From Microbacterium sp. VKM Ac-2870 (GTDB lineage: Bacteria; Actinomycetota; Actinomycetes; Actinomycetales; Microbacteriaceae): a stretch of 64,000 nt of DNA. The stretch is taken from positions 122,379-186,378 of the forward strand of contig NZ_JADKSH010000006.1 of NCBI RefSeq assembly GCF_015350795.1. Reading direction: 5' to 3'. The position numbers and the translations under genes were made by a program. Position 1 is the stretch's first letter; each line of letters opens with the position of its first letter. Below, in pieces: positions 8,610 through 17,462 of this stretch. The notes beneath the pieces are model-generated. The model was not told where the DNA came from, did no database searches, and saw only the letters and a list, made by a program, of their open reading frames with translations.

Positions 8610-9188
8610 ATGCCGGAGCGCTCACCGACAGTGGTCATGCCGCGGATCGTATCGAATGAGGGAGTGCGACGGATGAGATGGAGGCGCGGCCCGAAGCCGC
8701 TCGTGCGCATCGTCGTGATGGGGCCGAGTGGTTCCGGAAAGTCGCTGGTGGGTGCGGCGCTCGCTGCACGCCTCGGCGCGCGGTTCGTGGACGGGGATGA
8801 CCTGCACCCGGCATCCAACATCGCCAAGATGCGCGCCGGTGCGCCACTGTCCGACGCCGATCGTGAACCCTGGCTCGACATCGTGGGCGCAACGCTCGCC
8901 CGTGAGCACTCGTCGATCGTCATCGCGTGCTCGGCGCTGCGCCGCGCCTATCGCGATCGCATCCGCGCGGCCGGCGCCGGTGTCGCGTTCGTCGAACTGG
9001 TCGTCGATGCGCCGGACCTTCGCCGACGCATGTCGCGCCGCGAGCATTTCATGCCGACCGCGCTGCTGGACTCTCAACTGGCGACCCTCGAACCGCTCGC
9101 CCAAGACGAAGCCGGCTTCCGGGTCGCCAACGATGCCGACCTGCAATCGGTGGTCGATCGGATCGTCGAGCTCATCGAAGGGCGATGA
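8610..9188 (+). CDS. gntK: Gluconokinase
   Basis: The product is 192 aa from ATG 8610. It phosphorylates D-gluconate with ATP to 6-phosphogluconate. The P-loop GPSGSGKS is followed by FVDGDDLHP, a family signature, then ACSALRRAYRD and REHFMP, all typical of GntK/IdnK kinases. Start is ambiguous: ATG 8610 stands 7 nt after TATCCT (leaderless), whereas ATG 8673 has a good GAGGGAG ribosome-binding site 7 nt upstream and gives the usual ~171-aa kinase. The extra 21 residues look low-complexity, and both starts may be used. Its product feeds Gnd encoded nearby. Confidence 0.92.
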   Translation: MPERSPTVVMPRIVSNEGVRRMRWRRGPKPLVRIVVMGPSGSGKSLVGAALAARLGARFVDGDDLHPASNIAKMRAGAPLSDADREPWLDIVGATLAREHSSIVIACSALRRAYRDRIRAAGAGVAFVELVVDAPDLRRRMSRREHFMPTALLDSQLATLEPLAQDEAGFRVANDADLQSVVDRIVELIEGR

Positions 9189-9189
9189 G

Positions 9190-9207
9190 GCGCGGAATCT
9201 GCCGCGC
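9190..9207. terminator. Short hairpin between gntK and the small membrane ORF
   Basis: GCGCGG and CCGCGC arms with a 6-nt loop lie directly after the gntK stop and just before the stop of the convergent small gene. There is no T-run, so termination is only plausible. Confidence 0.4.
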
Positions 9208-9216
9208 AGCGATCGG

Positions 9217-9339
9217 TCAGTCCTTGCGGTAGCCCGAGCGGCCCAGCGACCAGATCGCGCCGACCACGCCGACCGTCGCGCACACCGACATCAGCCCGAC
9301 GATCCACAGCAACGCGTGTGACATCCAGCCGTAGTCCAT
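9217..9339 (-). CDS. Small single-span membrane protein (40 aa), unknown function
   Basis: A 41-codon frame begins with ATG at 9339 and ends TGA at 9217. GGGAGAA lies 7 nt upstream of the ATG. The product starts MDYGWMSHALLWIVGL, has one hydrophobic segment of about 22 residues, and ends with a basic GRSGYRKD tail, consistent with a single-pass protein with its C-terminus in the cytoplasm. I do not recognise a family. It is convergent with gntK and divergent from rplY. The clean ribosome-binding site plus hydrophobic/basic layout support it; no partner is evident. Confidence 0.6.
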   Translation of the reverse strand: MDYGWMSHALLWIVGLMSVCATVGVVGAIWSLGRSGYRKD

Positions 9340-9435
9340 GGTTTCTCCCGGGGTGACGCTCGAGCGCGCGGACGCCGGAGGCGCCGCCGCGGACGCCCGT
9401 TTCGGGCATCGTCTTCATCGTAGCGGGGGCGCTGG

Positions 9436-9616
9436 TAGACTGGTGTCTTCCCTCGGCGAGGGATGCGGCGCGAAAGCGACGGCATCCGTGATCGACGCGG
9501 TGATGCGGGCCCATGCGGCTCGGGCGACAGTCCGGGCGGGCTCTCCTCACGTGCAGACGTTCGAGTCGAGACCCAGACCCAGATCAGGGCGCCTGAGCCC
9601 ACAAGGAGAACCCCTC
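9436..9616 (+). promoter_or_regulatory. rplY promoter and long 5' leader
   Basis: TAGACT (9436-9441) is a good -10, placing the transcript start near 9448 and leaving about 170 nt before ATG 9617, much longer than other leaders here. The leader is GC-rich and contains short self-complementary stretches (for example CCCTCGGCGAGGG). It ends with an AAGGAG ribosome-binding site. Autogenous control by L25 or 5S rRNA mimicry is conceivable but not shown. Confidence 0.45.
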
Positions 9617-10234
9617 ATGTCCACCGAGACTGACACCAAGGTCGTCGCCGAGCTTCGCGAGAACTTCGGCAAAGGCTTCGCGCGCCGCCTGCGCGCCGCC
9701 GGCAAGATTCCCGCCGTGATCTACGGCCACGGCGCCGAGCCGGTCCACGTCGCGCTTCCGGGGCACCAGGTCGCGCTGCTCATCCGCCGCGCCAACGCGG
9801 TGCTCGAGCTCGATGTCGCCGGTGCGCACCAGCTCACGCTGGTCAAGGATGTGCAGAAGGACCCCGTGCACCAGATCATCGAGCACATCGACCTCCTCGT
9901 CGTGAAGAAGGGCGAGAAGGTCCAGGTCGACATTCCCATCGTCGTCGTGGGCGAGCCCTTCGCCGGCACCATCGTCAACCTCGACAACACGACCGTGTCG
10001 CTCGAGGTCGAGGCCACCCACATCCCCAACAACGTCGAGGTCGACGTCGACGGTCTCGAGGATGGCACCCACATCACTGCCGCCGATCTGAAGCTCCCGA
10101 AGGGCGCGTCGCTGGTCACCGACCCCGAGACGCTCATCGTGGCCATCTCGGTTCCCTCCTCGTCGGACGCCGACGAGATCGAGGCCGCTGACGAGGCCGT
10201 CGCCGAGGGGCAGTCTGAAGAGGCCGCGGAGTAA
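9617..10234 (+). CDS. rplY: 50S ribosomal protein L25 / Ctc family
   Basis: The product is 205 aa: an N-terminal L25 5S-rRNA-binding beta-barrel with [21 protein letters not shown] and a C-terminal TL5/Ctc-type domain, then an acidic, Glu/Ala-rich tail. It binds 5S rRNA in the large subunit; the long two-domain form is also called general stress protein Ctc. The start ATG 9617 follows AAGGAG by 7 nt. It lies immediately upstream of pth, the order also found in Mycobacterium (Rv1015c-Rv1014c), though the prsA-glmU genes that usually precede it there are not present here. Confidence 0.96.
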   Translation: MSTETDTKVVAELRENFGKGFARRLRAAGKIPAVIYGHGAEPVHVALPGHQVALLIRRANAVLELDVAGAHQLTLVKDVQKDPVHQIIEHIDLLVVKKGEKVQVDIPIVVVGEPFAGTIVNLDNTTVSLEVEATHIPNNVEVDVDGLEDGTHITAADLKLPKGASLVTDPETLIVAISVPSSSDADEIEAADEAVAEGQSEEAAE

Positions 10235-10257
10235 TCTCCTCACCACATCGCAGCGGA

Positions 10258-10288
10258 GCCCGCTTTCACGCCAGACGAGGAAGCGGGC
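10258..10288 (+). terminator. Hairpin between rplY and pth
   Basis: GCCCGCTT (10258-10265) pairs with AAGCGGGC (10281-10288) across a 15-nt loop, followed by a weak pyrimidine stretch. It may attenuate read-through into pth rather than terminate fully. Confidence 0.5.
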
Positions 10289-10349
10289 TTCGTCGTCGAC
10301 AGAGCACAACGAGCTCGACGGTTCTCCGTCGAACACAGAGGATGAGAGT

Positions 10350-10934
10350 ATGGCGCAGACGTGGCTGGTGGTCGGACTCGGCAACCCGGGCACGCGGTAC
10401 GAGAGCACCCGTCACAATGTGGGTCAGATGGTGATCGCTGAACTCGCCGCACGGCGCTCTGAGACGCTGCGTGCGCACAAGGCAGGCGCCCGCGTCGCCG
10501 AGACGTGGGTGCGCCCGGGCGGGTCGAAGCTGGTGCTCGCCGCGCCCAACTCGTACATGAACGTCTCCGGGGGTCCCGTCTCCCGGCTGGCCCGCTTCTA
10601 TGACGTGGTGCCCGAGCGCATCGTTCTGGTGCACGACGAACTCGACATCCCCTTCGACACCATCAAGCTGAAGACCGGTGGCGGTCATGGCGGGCACAAC
10701 GGCATCCGCGATGTCGCCAAGGCTCTCGGCACGGCCGACTTCCCGCGCGTTCGTGTGGGGATCGGACGCCCGCCCGGCCGTCAAGACCCGGCGGACTGGG
10801 TGCTCGATCCCTTTTCGAGCGCCGAGCGCACGCAGCTTCCGATTCTGATCTCGGATGCTGCGGACGCGGTCGAACTCCTCGTCGAGGAGGGGCTGCTCGC
10901 CGCGCAGCAGAAACACCACGCTCCGCGCGCGTGA
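10350..10934 (+). CDS. pth: Peptidyl-tRNA hydrolase
   Basis: The product is 194 aa. It cleaves the ester bond of peptidyl-tRNAs released by stalled ribosomes, recycling tRNA. Family features: [19 protein letters not shown] with the catalytic His22 and Asn, the [11 protein letters not shown] loop, LVHDELDIP with the catalytic Asp, and [13 protein letters not shown]. Length and motifs are standard. Start ATG 10350 has a GAGGATGAG stretch upstream. The rplY-pth order is conserved in actinobacteria, so joint expression is likely despite the hairpin between them. Confidence 0.97.
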   Translation: MAQTWLVVGLGNPGTRYESTRHNVGQMVIAELAARRSETLRAHKAGARVAETWVRPGGSKLVLAAPNSYMNVSGGPVSRLARFYDVVPERIVLVHDELDIPFDTIKLKTGGGHGGHNGIRDVAKALGTADFPRVRVGIGRPPGRQDPADWVLDPFSSAERTQLPILISDAADAVELLVEEGLLAAQQKHHAPRA

Positions 10935-10941
10935 GCGGAGC
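10920..10941. terminator. Hairpin overlapping the pth stop
   Basis: GCTCCGC (10920-10926) and GCGGAGC (10935-10941) flank an 8-nt loop containing the pth stop. It is placed between convergent genes; no T-run follows. Confidence 0.45.
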
Positions 10942-10959
10942 CTTCCGGTCACGGGCAGA

Positions 10960-11544
10960 TCAGGAATAGGTCTGCATACCAACCGCCATGCCAGCAAGCA
11001 CGGCGATGGTGACGGCGACGCCGTAGACGATCGGACCGACCGCCGCGAGGACGATGGCGCCGACGCCGGGGCCGCGGCCACGCCGGGTGGCGGTCGCGAC
11101 GATGCCCTGCACGATCGCCCAGATCCCGAGCAGTGCGCCCGCCCAGAACCCGATCTCCGCCCACAGCACCAGGCCGCGGACGGGACTCAGAAGCGCCAGC
11201 GCCTCATCGTCTGACAGATGTTCGAGCGAATACGTCGAGTTCAGACCGGCATGCGCGACGGCGCCGCGAGCGGCCTCGAAACCGGTGATCGAGGTGAGGA
11301 GCGTCGCGGCGATGACTCCCACGAGTGCCACGATGAGTGCGCTCACGCCGAGCATCCGCGAGGTGCCGGTCGGGCCGTACAGCGCGGTGTGAGCCGCGGG
11401 TGTCGGCGGGTTCGGGTCGACCGCGACGTACACGGGCGGTGCGCCCGGCGTCGTCTGCACGTACGCGCCCCCCGATGCGGGTGGCATCGGCGCCGCCGGC
11501 GCCACGGGGGCTGAGGCGGGCGCTTCCTGAGGGTTCTCGCTCAC
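10960..11544 (-). CDS. Membrane protein with Pro/Ala-rich N-terminus, unknown function
   Basis: The product is 194 aa. Residues 1-60 are rich in Pro, Ala and Gly and presumably disordered in the cytoplasm. Three to four hydrophobic segments follow (about 65-88, 120-145 and 160-190), with an Asp/Glu-rich loop between the first two. This layout resembles DUF4190-type actinobacterial membrane proteins, but I cannot assign it to a family. GTG 11544 lies 6 nt after a TAGGAT -10 on the minus strand, implying a leaderless mRNA. It is divergent from mfd and convergent with pth. Confidence 0.8.
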   Translation of the reverse strand: MSENPQEAPASAPVAPAAPMPPASGGAYVQTTPGAPPVYVAVDPNPPTPAAHTALYGPTGTSRMLGVSALIVALVGVIAATLLTSITGFEAARGAVAHAGLNSTYSLEHLSDDEALALLSPVRGLVLWAEIGFWAGALLGIWAIVQGIVATATRRGRGPGVGAIVLAAVGPIVYGVAVTIAVLAGMAVGMQTYS

Positions 11545-11550
11545 GTGCTC

Positions 11551-11617
11551 ATCCTAGGCAGTGCCGCTTCGTCGCCGGGGCAGACCCGCGAGCGATGTCG
11601 CCGGGGCGCCGTAGACT
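11551..11617. promoter_or_regulatory. Divergent leaderless promoters: membrane protein and mfd
   Basis: Minus-strand TAGGAT (11556-11551) is 6 nt before GTG 11544; plus-strand TAGACT (11612-11617) is 6 nt before GTG 11624. Both genes would be translated from the first transcribed bases. Confidence 0.6.
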
Positions 11618-11623
11618 TCTGCG

Positions 11624-14600
11624 GTGACAGTTTCCGGGATCGTTCGCGCCCTCCTCCAGGCGGACACGGTCCGCGAAGCGGTCGATGCAGCCCTCGTCGA
11701 CACCGACTTCTCCCTCGTCACCGGACTCGGTGCGCCCATGCTCGCCGCCCTCGTGGAGCGGCGCCGCGCATCTGAGCGCCCGGCCGCTCTCCTGGCCGTA
11801 GCGCCCACCGGCCGCCGCGCGGAGGCGATCGGCGCGGCGCTGGCGAGTGTCGTGCCGGATGCCGTCGTGCTGCACTTTCCGGCGTGGGAGACCCTTCCAC
11901 ACGAGCGTCTCAGTCCCTCACCCGAGACCGTGGGGCGACGCCTCGCTGTGCTGCGTGCGGTACAGCAGTGGGACGGCACTCATCCCCTCATCGTCACGTC
12001 GTCGGTGCGCAGCGCGCTGCAGCCGATCGCGGCGGGACTCACCGAGGCCGGTGTGGTCGAGCTGTCGGCCGGCGGTCGTGGATACGACCTCGACGGCGTC
12101 ACTCGCCGGCTCGTCGAACTTGCCTACCACCGCGTCGACATGGTCTCTCGTCGTGGCGAGTTCGCGGTGCGCGGCGGCATCCTCGACGTCTTCCCGCCCG
12201 TGGCCGATCATCCCTATCGGATCGAGTTCTTCGGCGACGAGGTCGATCAGATCCGCGCGTTCTCGGTGGCCGACCAGCGGTCGCTGCCCGGCGAGGTCGC
12301 CGGCATCACCCTGCTGCCCAGTCGCGAGCTGCTGCTGACGCCGGCCGTTCGCGAACGCGCGCTGGCATTGCAGCCGCGGTTCCCGGGGTTGCGCGGCATG
12401 CTCGAGAAGATGGGCGAGGGCATCCCGGTGGAGGGTATGGAGTCGCTCCTTCCCGCCGTCGCCGACGCCGTCGTGCCCCTGGTCGACTACCTGCCTCGCG
12501 GTGTGGCCGTCGCCCTCGTCGATCCCGAGCGCGCCGTCGGGCGCGCGATGACGCTGGGTGAGACGAACCGCGAGTTCCTCGAGGCAGCCTGGAGCGCCGC
12601 GGTCGCCGGGGCTGACACTCCGGTCGACCTCGGATCGGGCGACTTCCTCACCCTTCCCGAGTTGCGCGCGGCCACGGCCTCACGCGGCGGCGTCTGGTGG
12701 ACGATGAGCGGCTTCGACTCGGGCGAGGCCGATGCCGCCGCCGATCTGCGCGCCGTGGGCGTCGACAGTCGCTCGGACGTCGTGCGCGTCCCGGCATCGT
12801 CGGTGCCCTCGTTCCAGGGCAACGTCGACGGTGCGACCGCGCACGTCGGCGAACTGCTCGCCGACGGATGGCGTGTCGTGATCGCAGCGTCCGGCGCGGG
12901 GCTCGTCGAGCGCGCGCGCGACGTGCTCTCCGAACAGGGCATCGCCGCCCGGAGCGCCGAAACTCTCGTCGACATTCCCGAGCCGGGGGTGGCCGTCGCC
13001 GTCATCGCCACGCTCGAGGGCGGGTTCGAGCAGCCCGACGCACGGCTTGCGGTGCTCACCGAGGCCGAGTTCTACGGACGCACGATCGGTGCGGACAGTC
13101 GTGTCGTCAAGAAGCTTGCTTCGCGGCGTCGCAATGTCGTTGACCCCCTGCAGCTGAAAGCGGGCGATGTGGTCGTGCACTCCACGCACGGCATCGGCCG
13201 GTTCGTCGAACTCGTGCAACGCGAGGTGTCCAGCGGCGGTCGCAACCCCGTGAAGACCACTCGCGAGTACCTCGTGCTCGAGTACGCGCCCTCCAAGCGT
13301 GGACACCCCGGCGACAAGCTCTTCGTTCCGACCGATCAGCTCGACCTGCTGAGCAAGTACGTCGGCGGTGAGGCGCCGACGCTGTCGAAGATGGGCGGCA
13401 GCGACTGGGCGGCCGCGAAGGGCAAGGCCCGCAAGGCAGTGCGCGACATCGCCGTCGAGCTCGTGAAGCTCTATTCGGCACGGATGGCCGCGAAGGGATA
13501 TGCGTTCGGCCCCGACACGCCGTGGCAGCGCGAGCTCGAAGAGGCCTTCCCGTTCGCGGAGACTCCCGATCAGTTGCAGACGATCGAGGAGATCAAGGCC
13601 GACATGGAGCGCCCGATCCCGATGGACAGACTCCTGTCGGGCGACGTCGGCTTCGGCAAGACAGAGGTCGCCGTGCGCGCCGCCTTCAAGGCGATCCAGG
13701 ATGGCAAGCAGGTCGCGATGCTCGTGCCCACGACCCTGCTCGTCAAGCAGCACCTCGACACCTTCGCCGAACGCTTCGCAGGCTTTCCCGTCAAGGTGCG
13801 CGCCCTCTCGCGCTTCCAGAGCGACAAGGAAGCGCGCGAGATCCTCGCCGGCCTCACCGAAGGCAGCATCGACATGGTGATCGGCACCCACCGCATCCTC
13901 ACCGAGAAGGTGATCTTCAAAGACCTGGGCCTCATGATCATCGATGAGGAGCAGCGGTTCGGGGTCGAGCACAAGGACGCGCTCAAGAAGCTGAAGACCA
14001 ACGTCGATATCCTCGCTATGAGTGCCACGCCCATCCCGCGCACGCTCGAGATGGCGGTGACCGGCATCCGTGAGATGTCGACGTTGCAGACGCCCCCGGA
14101 AGACCGGCATCCGATCCTCTCGTACGTCGGTCCCCGCAGCGACAAGCAGATCGCGGCCGCGATCCGCCGTGAGCTGCTGCGCGAAGGCCAGGTCTTCTAC
14201 GTGCACAATCGCGTGCAGTCGATCCAGCGCGTCGCGGCCGACCTCGCGGAGCTCGTTCCGGAGGCGCGCATCGCCGTCGCGCACGGCCAGATGGGCGAGC
14301 ACGCGCTCGAAGAAGTCGTCGACGGATTCTGGGAGCGCAAGTTCGATGTCCTCGTCTCGACGACGATCATCGAGACCGGGCTCGACATCTCCAACGCCAA
14401 CACGATCGTCATCGACCGCGCCGACAAGTACGGTCTCAGTCAGCTTCATCAGCTGCGCGGTCGCGTCGGCCGCGGGCGCGAACGTGCGTATGCCTACTTC
14501 CTCTACGACGAGATGAAGCCGCTGTCCGAGACGGCCGCCGATCGCCTCGAGACCATCGCCGTGAACAACGATCTCGGCAGCGGCATGCAGGTCGCGCTCA

Positions 14601-15253
14601 AAGACCTCGAGTTGCGTGGCGCCGGAAACCTCCTCGGGGCTGAGCAGGCCGGGCACATCGCCGGGGTGGGCTTCGACCTCTATCTCCGCATGATCGGCGA
14701 GGCGGTCGCGACGTTCCGCGGCGACGAGGTGGAAGGGCCGACAGAGTTGCGGCTCGAGCTGCCCATCGATGCCCGCCTGCCCGAGAGCTACATCGACAGC
14801 GAACGCCTGCGCCTCGAGGCGTACCAGAAGCTGTCGGCGGCGGCGTCGCCCGATGCGCGCACGCGCGGCGGGGGCGAGGCGGGTGCCCATGCCGATCCGA
14901 TCGATCTCGTCGTCGAAGAGCTCACCGACCGTTACGGCACGCCCCCGCGCGAGGTCGACGGGCTGATCGCCGTGGCGCGTCTGCGCCGCCGCGCCGCCGC
15001 CGCGGGGCTGTCGGATGTCGTGGCCATGGGGCCCAATCTTCGGGTCGTGCCGGCCCCGGCATCCGACTCGCTGCGTGTGCGGTTGCAGCGGCTGTATCCG
15101 AAATCGAAGGTGCTGGCGGGCGGCGAGGCGATGGTCGTCCCCCTGCCGAACGCCGGGGGAGAGCCGCTGGCCGACGCCGACCTGCTGGCGTGGGTGCGTC
15201 AGCTGATCGACCAGCTGTATCCGCTGCCGGTGGCCGAGGCCGTCGACGCCTGA
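11624..15253 (+). CDS. mfd: Transcription-repair coupling factor
   Basis: The product is 1209 aa. Mfd removes RNA polymerase stalled at lesions and recruits UvrA. Order: UvrB-like N-terminal domains (1-~400), a RNAP-interacting CarD-like domain with KAGDVVVHSTHGIGRF (~505-575), then the SF2 translocase with Walker A GDVGFGKTEVA (~673) and Walker B DEEQ (~774), the SATPIPRTLEMA motif III, and RGRVGRGRERAYAYF motif VI. The C-terminal autoinhibitory domain ends the protein at a typical length. GTG 11624 is leaderless. Mfd upstream of mazG and eno follows the mycobacterial order, here with about 6 kb of other genes inserted. Confidence 0.98.
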   Translation: MTVSGIVRALLQADTVREAVDAALVDTDFSLVTGLGAPMLAALVERRRASERPAALLAVAPTGRRAEAIGAALASVVPDAVVLHFPAWETLPHERLSPSPETVGRRLAVLRAVQQWDGTHPLIVTSSVRSALQPIAAGLTEAGVVELSAGGRGYDLDGVTRRLVELAYHRVDMVSRRGEFAVRGGILDVFPPVADHPYRIEFFGDEVDQIRAFSVADQRSLPGEVAGITLLPSRELLLTPAVRERALALQPRFPGLRGMLEKMGEGIPVEGMESLLPAVADAVVPLVDYLPRGVAVALVDPERAVGRAMTLGETNREFLEAAWSAAVAGADTPVDLGSGDFLTLPELRAATASRGGVWWTMSGFDSGEADAAADLRAVGVDSRSDVVRVPASSVPSFQGNVDGATAHVGELLADGWRVVIAASGAGLVERARDVLSEQGIAARSAETLVDIPEPGVAVAVIATLEGGFEQPDARLAVLTEAEFYGRTIGADSRVVKKLASRRRNVVDPLQLKAGDVVVHSTHGIGRFVELVQREVSSGGRNPVKTTREYLVLEYAPSKRGHPGDKLFVPTDQLDLLSKYVGGEAPTLSKMGGSDWAAAKGKARKAVRDIAVELVKLYSARMAAKGYAFGPDTPWQRELEEAFPFAETPDQLQTIEEIKADMERPIPMDRLLSGDVGFGKTEVAVRAAFKAIQDGKQVAMLVPTTLLVKQHLDTFAERFAGFPVKVRALSRFQSDKEAREILAGLTEGSIDMVIGTHRILTEKVIFKDLGLMIIDEEQRFGVEHKDALKKLKTNVDILAMSATPIPRTLEMAVTGIREMSTLQTPPEDRHPILSYVGPRSDKQIAAAIRRELLREGQVFYVHNRVQSIQRVAADLAELVPEARIAVAHGQMGEHALEEVVDGFWERKFDVLVSTTIIETGLDISNANTIVIDRADKYGLSQLHQLRGRVGRGRERAYAYFLYDEMKPLSETAADRLETIAVNNDLGSGMQVALKDLELRGAGNLLGAEQAGHIAGVGFDLYLRMIGEAVATFRGDEVEGPTELRLELPIDARLPESYIDSERLRLEAYQKLSAAASPDARTRGGGEAGAHADPIDLVVEELTDRYGTPPREVDGLIAVARLRRRAAAAGLSDVVAMGPNLRVVPAPASDSLRVRLQRLYPKSKVLAGGEAMVVPLPNAGGEPLADADLLAWVRQLIDQLYPLPVAEAVDA

Positions 15254-15282
15254 AGCCGGTGCGTCGCCGCCGCAGGGTCGGG

Positions 15283-16719
15283 TCAGATCTCGATCGCGCC
15301 GACGGCGAGCATGACGATCGCGGCGATGGCTGCCGCGACCGCCGCGCCGAAGACGATCCACTCCGCACCGGTGAACACCCGCGGTGCGCGGCGGCGGCGG
15401 GCGACGACGAACAGGAGCGTCCCCGGAACGAGCACCAGCATGGCCAGCAGGACGTACTCGCCCCCGGCCGCGGCGAGCAGGAACAGTGTGTATCCGGTGG
15501 CACAGACCGCGACGACGAGTGCGGCGATCGCGCGGGCACGCCGCGTCGACCGCACATCGGCGACGGCGACCCGCACGCCGTAGCCGGCGGTCAGCACGTA
15601 GGGAATCAGGGCGAAGGCGCTCGTGAGACTGAGGGCGACGTTGAACGCATTGGTGGAGAAGAGGACGACCACGAGCAGCACCTGCACGAGCAGCGTCGAC
15701 ATCGTGAGCGCGCCGACCGGCACGTCCTTGTCGTTGGTGCGGGCGAAGACAGGAGGGAGGTCGCCGTCGCGCGCGGCGACCAGGAGCACCTCTGCGGCCA
15801 TGAGCGTCCACGACAGGTAGGCGCCCAGAACCGCGACGATGAGTGAGATGCCGACGAACGCCGCTCCCCACGGACCCACGACCTCGGCGAGCACCCCGGC
15901 CATCGAGGGCTGGTCCAGCTGGGCGATGCGCTCGCGCGGAAGGATGCCGAACGACACGATCGTCACCGACATGAAAATCGCCAACACGCTCACGAAACCG
16001 AGCACCGTTGCCCGCCCGACGTCACGGCGCCGCCGCGCGTGCCGCGAGTACGCGCTTGCCCCCTCGACGCCGATGAAGGCGAAGACGGTGACGAGGAGCG
16101 TCCCGCGCACCTGGTCGTAGAGAGCGGCATCCGCAGGGCCGCTGAGGTTGGCCGCGAACACCGCCGGGTCGAACGCGAAGAGACAGAGCAGCACGAACAC
16201 GACGATCGGCAGCACCTTCGCGACGCTCACGACACGATTGATGGCGGCTGCTTCCCGCGTGCCGTGGCGCACGAGCAGGAAGAACACCCAGAGGCCCACC
16301 GACGACAGCAGGACGGCCAGAGGGGTGTCGCCGCCCTGCACGCCCGGGAACACGGCACCCACGGTCGACATGATGAACACCCAGTAGAAGACGTTGCCGG
16401 CGCAGGCGCTCGCCCAGTAGCCGAAGGCCGAGAGGAAGCCGAGGTACCGACCGAAGCCGGCGCGGGCGTAGGAGTACACACCGGCGTCGAGGTCGGGCCG
16501 TCGTGCGGCCAGTCGCTGGAACACGAGCGCCAGCAGGAACATGCCGGTACCGGCAAGTGCCCAGGCGACCAGCGCGCCGATCACGCCCGTTTGTGTGGAG
16601 AAGGTGCCCGGCAAGGAGAAGACGCCCGCTCCGACCATCGACCCGACGACGAACGTCGACAGGGTGAGGGTGGAGACGGTCGTGGGGGCGGTTTCCGACC
16701 GGGGGGCGGGGTGTGACAC
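15283..16719 (-). CDS. APC-family basic amino acid/polyamine antiporter
   Basis: The product is 478 aa with about 12 membrane segments. TM1 has the APC substrate loop GSMVGAGVFSLPG, and PDLDAGVYSYARAGFGRY plus FGYWASACAGN match the arginine/ornithine antiporter (ArcD/YjdE-type) branch rather than general amino acid permeases. It probably exchanges a basic amino acid for its decarboxylated or deiminated product across the cytoplasmic membrane. GTG 16719 has GGAGAG 8 nt upstream; a TAGGGT box ~50 nt further upstream could be its -10. No decarboxylase or deiminase lies next to it, so the substrate pair is not fixed. It is convergent with mfd. Confidence 0.87.
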   Translation of the reverse strand: MSHPAPRSETAPTTVSTLTLSTFVVGSMVGAGVFSLPGTFSTQTGVIGALVAWALAGTGMFLLALVFQRLAARRPDLDAGVYSYARAGFGRYLGFLSAFGYWASACAGNVFYWVFIMSTVGAVFPGVQGGDTPLAVLLSSVGLWVFFLLVRHGTREAAAINRVVSVAKVLPIVVFVLLCLFAFDPAVFAANLSGPADAALYDQVRGTLLVTVFAFIGVEGASAYSRHARRRRDVGRATVLGFVSVLAIFMSVTIVSFGILPRERIAQLDQPSMAGVLAEVVGPWGAAFVGISLIVAVLGAYLSWTLMAAEVLLVAARDGDLPPVFARTNDKDVPVGALTMSTLLVQVLLVVVLFSTNAFNVALSLTSAFALIPYVLTAGYGVRVAVADVRSTRRARAIAALVVAVCATGYTLFLLAAAGGEYVLLAMLVLVPGTLLFVVARRRRAPRVFTGAEWIVFGAAVAAAIAAIVMLAVGAIEI

Positions 16720-16836
16720 AGCGGAACTCTCCGGCCGCAGACCCGGGCGGCGCGGCCTGTCCTACCCTAACGGCGACACGGGAGGCGCTCGACGCCGTGG
16801 CGCGCGCGCCTCTACTGTGGGGGCGGGAGGTCGATC

Positions 16837-17436
16837 ATGCAGTTCGAACACCTCGGGGCTCGGCCCCGCATCCACCCCGACGCCGTCGTCTCACCGACCG
16901 CCGTCATTTCCGGCGACGTGGAGATCGGCGCAGGATGCCAGGTGCTGCACGGGGCGGTGGTGACCGCCGAGGGCGGGCCCATCACGCTCGGCTCCCACGT
17001 CATCGTCATGGAGAACGCGCTCATCCGCGCCAGTGCGGCGCACGCGGTGCACATCGGCTCGCACGTGCTGGTAGGTCCGACCGCGAGCATCTCCGGCGCC
17101 ACGATCGGCGACGAGGTGTTTCTCGCCACGGGCATCCGCGTGTTCAATGGCGCGCGCATCGGCGATCGTGCGGAGGTGCGCATCGGCGCGATCGTGCACG
17201 TGCGCACCGTGCTGGCGCCGGATGCCGTGGTGCCGATCGGCTGGGTGGCCGTGGGCGACCCCGCGCAGCTGCTCTCGCCCGACCGTCACGAGGAGATCTG
17301 GGCGCTGCAGAAAGAACTCGACTTCCCGGGGTTCGTGTTCGGCCTTGACCGGGAGACACCCGACTTGATGATCCAGCTCACCGAGCGCTATGCCGCGGCG
17401 TTGGCGCGTCACGCCGACGACCGCCGCGTGGACTGA
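16837..17436 (+). CDS. Left-handed beta-helix (hexapeptide) protein, gamma-carbonic-anhydrase-like
   Basis: The product is 199 aa with about seven hexapeptide turns (for example VVSPTAVISGDVEIGAG and GSHVLVGPTASISGATIG) forming a left-handed beta-helix, then a C-terminal helical region. The closest groups are the gamma-carbonic anhydrase/PaaY/CaiE-like proteins. Of the metal ligands expected in true gamma-CA, His residues near SHVIV and HAVHIGSH are present but their spacing is not clearly canonical, so enzymatic activity is uncertain. GGGAGG lies 7 nt before ATG 16837 and TACTGT is a likely -10. It is convergent with ppc; since PEP carboxylase uses bicarbonate, a CO2-hydration role would make sense but is inference. 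Confidence 0.8.
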   Translation: MQFEHLGARPRIHPDAVVSPTAVISGDVEIGAGCQVLHGAVVTAEGGPITLGSHVIVMENALIRASAAHAVHIGSHVLVGPTASISGATIGDEVFLATGIRVFNGARIGDRAEVRIGAIVHVRTVLAPDAVVPIGWVAVGDPAQLLSPDRHEEIWALQKELDFPGFVFGLDRETPDLMIQLTERYAAALARHADDRRVD

Positions 17437-17462
17437 GCCCGCGGCGGCCGCCGACGCGGCAC

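Noticed and set aside
12680..15871. 1063-codon open frame on the minus strand across mfd
   Set aside because: It is antisense to mfd and the permease 3' end; its Arg/Gly/His-rich, low-hydrophobicity composition is the usual artefact of high-GC third positions, and no family motif is visible.
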